From NCBI GenBank assembly GCA_000787465.1, contig JSYX01000502.1, positions 1 to 26,470 of the forward strand: 26,470 nt of DNA, written 5' to 3'. Source of the DNA: Thermomucor indicae-seudaticae (taxonomy: Eukaryota > Mucoromycota > Mucoromycetes > Mucorales > Lichtheimiaceae). Each line of letters begins with the position of its first letter. Positions within the stretch are counted from its first letter, which is position 1. Below are positions 22,084-26,470 of this stretch, piece after piece. The notes under the pieces are model-generated. The model was not told the origin of the DNA. It saw only the letters and a program-made list of their open reading frames with translations, and did no database searches. Made by a program: the position numbers and the translations under genes.

Positions 22084-25000
22084 ATGCCGAAAAGCAATCT
22101 TCAGGAGATCAAGGTACATACTGTTGACTGTTATTTATCTTATAGGAAGACTCGCTGTTGTACCAACTGACTTTTTCTTTATGTCTTCGATCCGATAGAC
22201 GACGATGATTTGTAATTTACAGCTTTCCTTTGAACGAAACATCGCCGCATTAACTTCAATTTACCATTTAGCCAATCACCCGTGAGGCCTCCCTTGCGAA
22301 GCAAGGAGCGTAAACGCAAGCCTGAGGAGGAGGAGAAACAAGAAAATAAAAGATCGTAAGCGTCCTGGTTTCCCTGACTGGAAAGCCGAAAGGACAGTTG
22401 TTGAAAGTTATTTCTGTTAAAAAAAGGACGAAAAAGCAGAAGCAATCAACACGACAGGAGATTGATCCGAGAGACTTCTTCGCTGCCGCAAAGAAATTGA
22501 AAAAGTCGCAAAAAGCTGCTGCCCCTGCGACCACGTCTATGGATATCGATGAACATGAGGTTTCAACAGAATTGCCAACAAAGTCTATCCCTGAAAAGAA
22601 TGTTAAAGTTTCTACAAGTGGCGCGAGCACAGCACAGAAGAAAACAGCTTTGAAGGATGTAAATCAGATGCAGCCAAAAGAAACGTCGACAAAAGAAGTC
22701 ATGAAGGAAAAATCGAATACGAAGCACGCGGCAAAGGAACCCGATGCAGAGACATCCGCTACAAAGCATACAGTAAAGGAGATTAAACAAGAAGCATCAT
22801 CAGTGAAAATTAAGGAGACAGCCGCGGAAAATGTTCAAGAGAGCAGCTCAAAGGAAAAGACAACGATGGATAATAATACCGAAAGCACAAAGAAACGCGA
22901 GGAAAAGAAGCATGCGTAGGTTTCAACAGCAATATTTAGCAGGGTCAATACGCTTTATAATCCTTTTTAATTTCTTTTCAGATATCGAAAACTACTCACG
23001 CGGGAAGGACCACGAGCACTTGGCACGCGACCGCTGCCGATTGGAAAGGAAAATTGTTTTGAAGGAATGACCTTTGTATTTTCGGGAGAGCTGGATACCA
23101 TGACAAGAGACACAGCCCAAGATATTGTGAAACGCTATGGAGGGTAAGTTGCATTAGTATATCCTAACGTACGATTCTGGCTTACACTTGCTGGGTACAG
23201 CCGAGTGACCAACGGCGTCAGTGGGAAAACAACATACCTTATTTGTGGCCGGGACGCTGGGGAATCCAAAACAGCAAAAGCGCAAAAGTTTGGCACCAAG
23301 ATTGTTGACGAGGATGGTTTCTATAAGCTTGTTGAAAACACGCGTCCAGTAGCTTCACCTACATCTACACCTGTAGCTGGGCAGGGGCGTAAAGATAAGG
23401 GCAAAGCCCCGATGCGAGCACCCGCTACGAATACCGAAAACGCAACACAGTCGTAAGTTTACACCGCGCGTATTTACATAAAGCACAGTATGTGAAAGAT
23501 CTTTGTTAAATACAGTGACCAGCATTTGCCATGGACTGAGAAGTATCGGCCAAAGACTATTGGGGAAATCATGGGAAACAAGGAATTGGTAAAGCGTTTG
23601 TCCTGGTGGCTTGAAAACTGGTACAACGAAGCATGTCCCTGATATTTACATATGTATCGCTAACCATACGGTAATTGGCAGGGAGAGCCATCGCGCTGCT
23701 GGATTCGTAGGAAGCAAAGACAATGACGGTATATCCGGCTTTCGAGCGGTCCTCCTCAGTGGACCTCCTGGTATAGGAAAAACAACTGCAGCCCACGTTA
23801 TTGCAAAAACACATGGATATGAAGTTTTGGAATTCAATGCTAGCGATGTCAGGAGTAAGAAAGCACTAGAAGTAAGGTTTCGGACAGCTATATTTGGTTT
23901 CATTCGATGACTGATTGCCTGCTTTAAGGATAATATTAATGAGATGGTCGACAACAGAACATTGACCGAGTTCTATAAACGGGGAAGCGACGTTAAGGTA
24001 TGGTTACCAGCCATCCATTCGACTGTGTGATCTAATGCGCCGATAGACTGCTTCTAGAGGAAAAAAAGTTGTGTTAATAATGGACGAAGTTGATGGAATG
24101 ACGACTGGTGATAAAGGCGGCGCCGTAGAACTAGCAACTCTCATTAAGAAAACTAAGATACCGATCATCTGTATCTGTAACGATATAAGATCCCAGAAAG
24201 TGCAGCCCTTAACGCGCGTGTGCTACGATGCTCGATTCAAAAGGTTTTTTCTTGATCTTATTCAGGACAAAGAATTCTCAAACACTAAAATCGTAGCACA
24301 GAACACCTGCCAACCAGCTGCGGTCTCGTATCATGACAATTGCTTTTCGGTAACACAGCATGGATTACTGCATGAGAACCGTTCAAGACAACTAATAACA
24401 TTTTTCGCCACAGGGAAAAGCTGAAGATATCACCGAACGCAATTGACCAACTTGTCGAAGCAACCCATAATGATATCCGGCAAATCATCAACATTTTATC
24501 CACTTATCGTCTTGGTGCGGAGAGTATGGATTATGATCAAGCGAAGCTACTGTAAGACGTCTATTTTGAATTGAGTGAGCCGTGACTTAACTGCTTTTGT
24601 AGAGGAAAGCAAAATGAAAAGAACGTAGAGATGAATATATTTGACGTACCTGGCACACTATTCAACTCATCCTCATGGAGAAGTCTGTCTTTGGCACAGA
24701 AGTCAGACGTTTATTTTGAAGACTACTCTTTGACACCTCTCATGGTGTTTGTAAGTGTCTACAATATGTGTTAACTGTTGCACACAAGAGCTAATGCTTT
24801 CAATACTGGTAACGCAGGAAAATTATACCAAATATTCACCGGATAACGCTACGTCAATGGCAAAGCGTGGGACACCCGCGGAAATCGCTTGCAACGAGAT
24901 GAGGCTGATTGCAGATGCGGCTGAAGCTATAGCTGACGGTGACTTGGTGGACGCGGCGATCCATGGGTAACGAAAACTTGTCACTGTGTGAGAAAGCGCA

Positions 25001-25712
25001 CGGATTGACCGTTTTTCAAACAGGAGTACTCAACAATATTCTTTGATGCCTGTGCAATCAATATTTTCTTGTGTACGACCTGCTTCTTTTATGCATGGGA
25101 CTTATACTGGCGGTCGTCTTGCTTTTCCATCGTGAGTTGTTCTTGATCACAGAAAATAAAATGTCTTACCCTAACATTCCACGCTCTTTAGATGGCTTGG
25201 GCAAAACTCAAAAGCAGGCAAATATGCGAGAATGTTGAACGATATGAGAAGACATATGGGTGGGAAAATTTCAGCGAACCGACCAGAGTTACGGCAAAAC
25301 TATGTGCCTACCTTGTCTGACCGACTGTTTGATTATCTTAAACAAGTATGTTCTACTGTTTTTATGTAAAAGGACAATATATGACCGATAATCCGTGTCA
25401 CGCCTTTAGGAAAATCTGGAAAAGGCCATGGAATTGCTCGATACATATGGTTTAGGGAAAGAATGTCTAGAGACATTGAGCGATTTGGATTTGAGCACTA
25501 GTGGCAGCAAAAAGCCTTACGCTCAGCTACCCGCAAAGGTCAAGAGAGCATTTACACGGCTATACAACTCTACCTCTCATCCAACGGTCTTCGCTGCGCA
25601 ACACGGGGAGGATATCCGAAAGGTGAAAGGTGCATCGGCAGCGGCATTGGCGGATGACGCAGAAGAGGATATTGAAATGATCGAAGATATTGAGGAAGAT
25701 CTGGAATTTTAG
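22084..25712 (+). CDS. rfc1: Replication factor C subunit 1 (RFC1), BRCT + AAA+ clamp-loader large subunit
   Basis: Large subunit of the RFC complex, which loads PCNA at primer-template junctions in the nucleus. Confident exons: 22272-22355, 22427-22915, 22982-23143, 23201-23452, 23516-23620, 23682-23871, 23929-23997, 24047-24243, 24302-24349, 24414-24551, 24603-24750, 24818-24966, 25024-25131, 25192-25345 and 25410-25712. With a tentative start (22084-22113 plus 14 nt at about 22146-22159) the total is about 879 aa, close to yeast RFC1. Domains: a charged N-terminus with [13 protein letters not shown], a Lys/Glu-rich linker, BRCT ([11 protein letters not shown] to [11 protein letters not shown]), the RFC signature [16 protein letters not shown], Walker [10 protein letters not shown] (about 406-414), Walker [12 protein letters not shown], sensor-type [20 protein letters not shown], and the RFC1 C-terminal domain ending in a Glu/Asp-rich tail. 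The initial exons are unresolved because the simplest model needs an unusually short 32-nt intron. Confidence 0.92.
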
Positions 25713-25792
25713 GTATACCCGACACAAAATGTTAACTAATATTACATACGATTGTTTTCTCCTGCAGCACTTTGTGTATATTGCAATATGTA

Positions 25793-25798
25793 AATAAA
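25793..25798 (+). terminator. Poly(A) signal of RFC1
   Basis: AATAAA about 80 nt beyond the RFC1 stop at 25712. It also lies just beyond the stop of the possible minus-strand gene at 25820, so if that gene is real the two 3' ends converge within about 110 nt. Confidence 0.5.
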
Positions 25799-25819
25799 AA
25801 TTGTCGTGAAAGCAAGTGT

Positions 25820-26470
25820 CTAAGTAGTGAATACGTATTTGTTCCTCTCCTTGAGACGCTTATCAATAATGTGCATAACGCCTAAAATAATATACGATGA
25901 CGGTATCCTGTATAAGTGAACTCTCCTATGGAGATTTGCAAGCCATTTTTCTAGAAACTGAAACTTACGTAACCATCTTCGTGTCCCACAAGGTGATGGT
26001 ATACGCCGTAACGGATGCTCGTTCTTTGTTCATTTGTTAACTGAATACCAATGGAACAAATACTACATCAGTTTGCTATGAATTTGATACACTGTCAGGA
26101 AAAACTATATAAAGTTAGCATTAAGAAAGGTGCAGCTGACGTTCTGACTCTAAAATTTTGTCTCACACCGTGGGAGTGTCAAAATTTCGGAAACGGAAGG
26201 ATCGCGCTAACAGAATATACAGTCACTTTCAGGAATTATCGTAGGAGTTTACTGAATTTTGAGGAAGTATTCACGCCGCTCTGATCCCTTCTTTGCGTCG
26301 TTACGAGGTTAGATTTGCACCTAGGTGAGCAAGTTTTTTGCGCCACTTTGTCAACATAATTTGTCAAAACAGATACCCATTGCGTATGTTCTACTTACAT
26401 TTTTAGCGAGGCAAACCTGACCCGTCCGGCGCAAGGAAAGGGGCTCGAGCAAACGGAATATTTCCTTGGT
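25820..26470 (-). CDS. Possible unrecognised gene, partial at the right edge
   Basis: Not recognised; weak. On the minus strand, entering from the window edge, a frame reads TKEIFRLLEPLSLRRTGQVC up to a consensus donor GTAAGT at about 26406. Farther on, a second open stretch (about 26058-25974) reads QLTNEQRTSIRYGVYHHLVG then HEDG. Splicing at GTTACG (25973) to an acceptor at 25882 continues VMHIIDKRLKERNKYVFTT and stops at 25820. Residue composition looks protein-like, but the middle exon or exons are not resolved, the last donor is non-consensus, and a stronger GTAAGT donor 5 nt downstream would give a different tail. No domain is visible. It could be noise. The plus-strand ORF at 26051-26284 in the same area is not supported. 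Confidence 0.25.

Noticed and set aside
26051..26284. 77-codon plus-strand ORF near the right edge
   Set aside because: No recognisable features; the better-supported frame, though weak, is on the opposite strand.

Overview
The window is eukaryotic and almost certainly fungal. Most genes are split by many short introns (about 50-120 nt), the spacers are AT-rich, and every recognisable product is a standard fungal housekeeping protein. The high intron density, including a 13-exon septin and a 10-exon GABA-type permease, suggests an early-diverging lineage such as Mucoromycota. That placement is inference. No rRNA, tRNA, CRISPR array or transposon was recognised.

Layout, left to right: (1) a GABA/amino-acid permease of the APC superfamily on the minus strand (78-2215); (2) an intronless, probably mitochondrial PPR protein (+, 3511-5796); (3) a Cdc11/AspA-type septin (+, 6384-8270); (4) a Rab6/Ypt6 GTPase (+, 8553-9635); (5) UTP-glucose-1-phosphate uridylyltransferase (-, 9851-11681); (6) guanine deaminase (+, 12267-13774), divergent from the previous gene; (7) a WD40-containing inositol polyphosphate 5-phosphatase (-, 13864-17489); (8, 9) two tandem aldo/keto reductases (-, 18207-19516 and 19934-21200); (10) RFC1, the large subunit of the clamp loader (+, 22084-25712); (11) weak evidence for an unrecognised minus-strand gene at the right edge.

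Exon structures were rebuilt by hand from reading-frame continuity, splice dinucleotides and family motifs. For nine of the ten main genes the exon sums are exact multiples of three and give family-typical lengths (532, 761, 365, 207, 507, 448, 1169, 345 and 339 aa). For RFC1 (about 879 aa) the first two exons are uncertain.

The genes are not an operon or a biosynthetic cluster. The loose themes are membrane traffic and cortex (Ypt6, septin, 5-phosphatase), nitrogen and purine use (permease, guanine deaminase), cell-wall precursor supply (UGP1) and DNA replication (RFC1). I found no clearly new biological system. The most notable points are three GC-AG introns, two of them adjacent in ypt6; tandem reductases whose exon lengths match from exon 2 onward; interleaved poly(A) signals between the guanine deaminase and the 5-phosphatase; a repeat-bearing guanine deaminase promoter; and the possible unidentified gene at the right edge.
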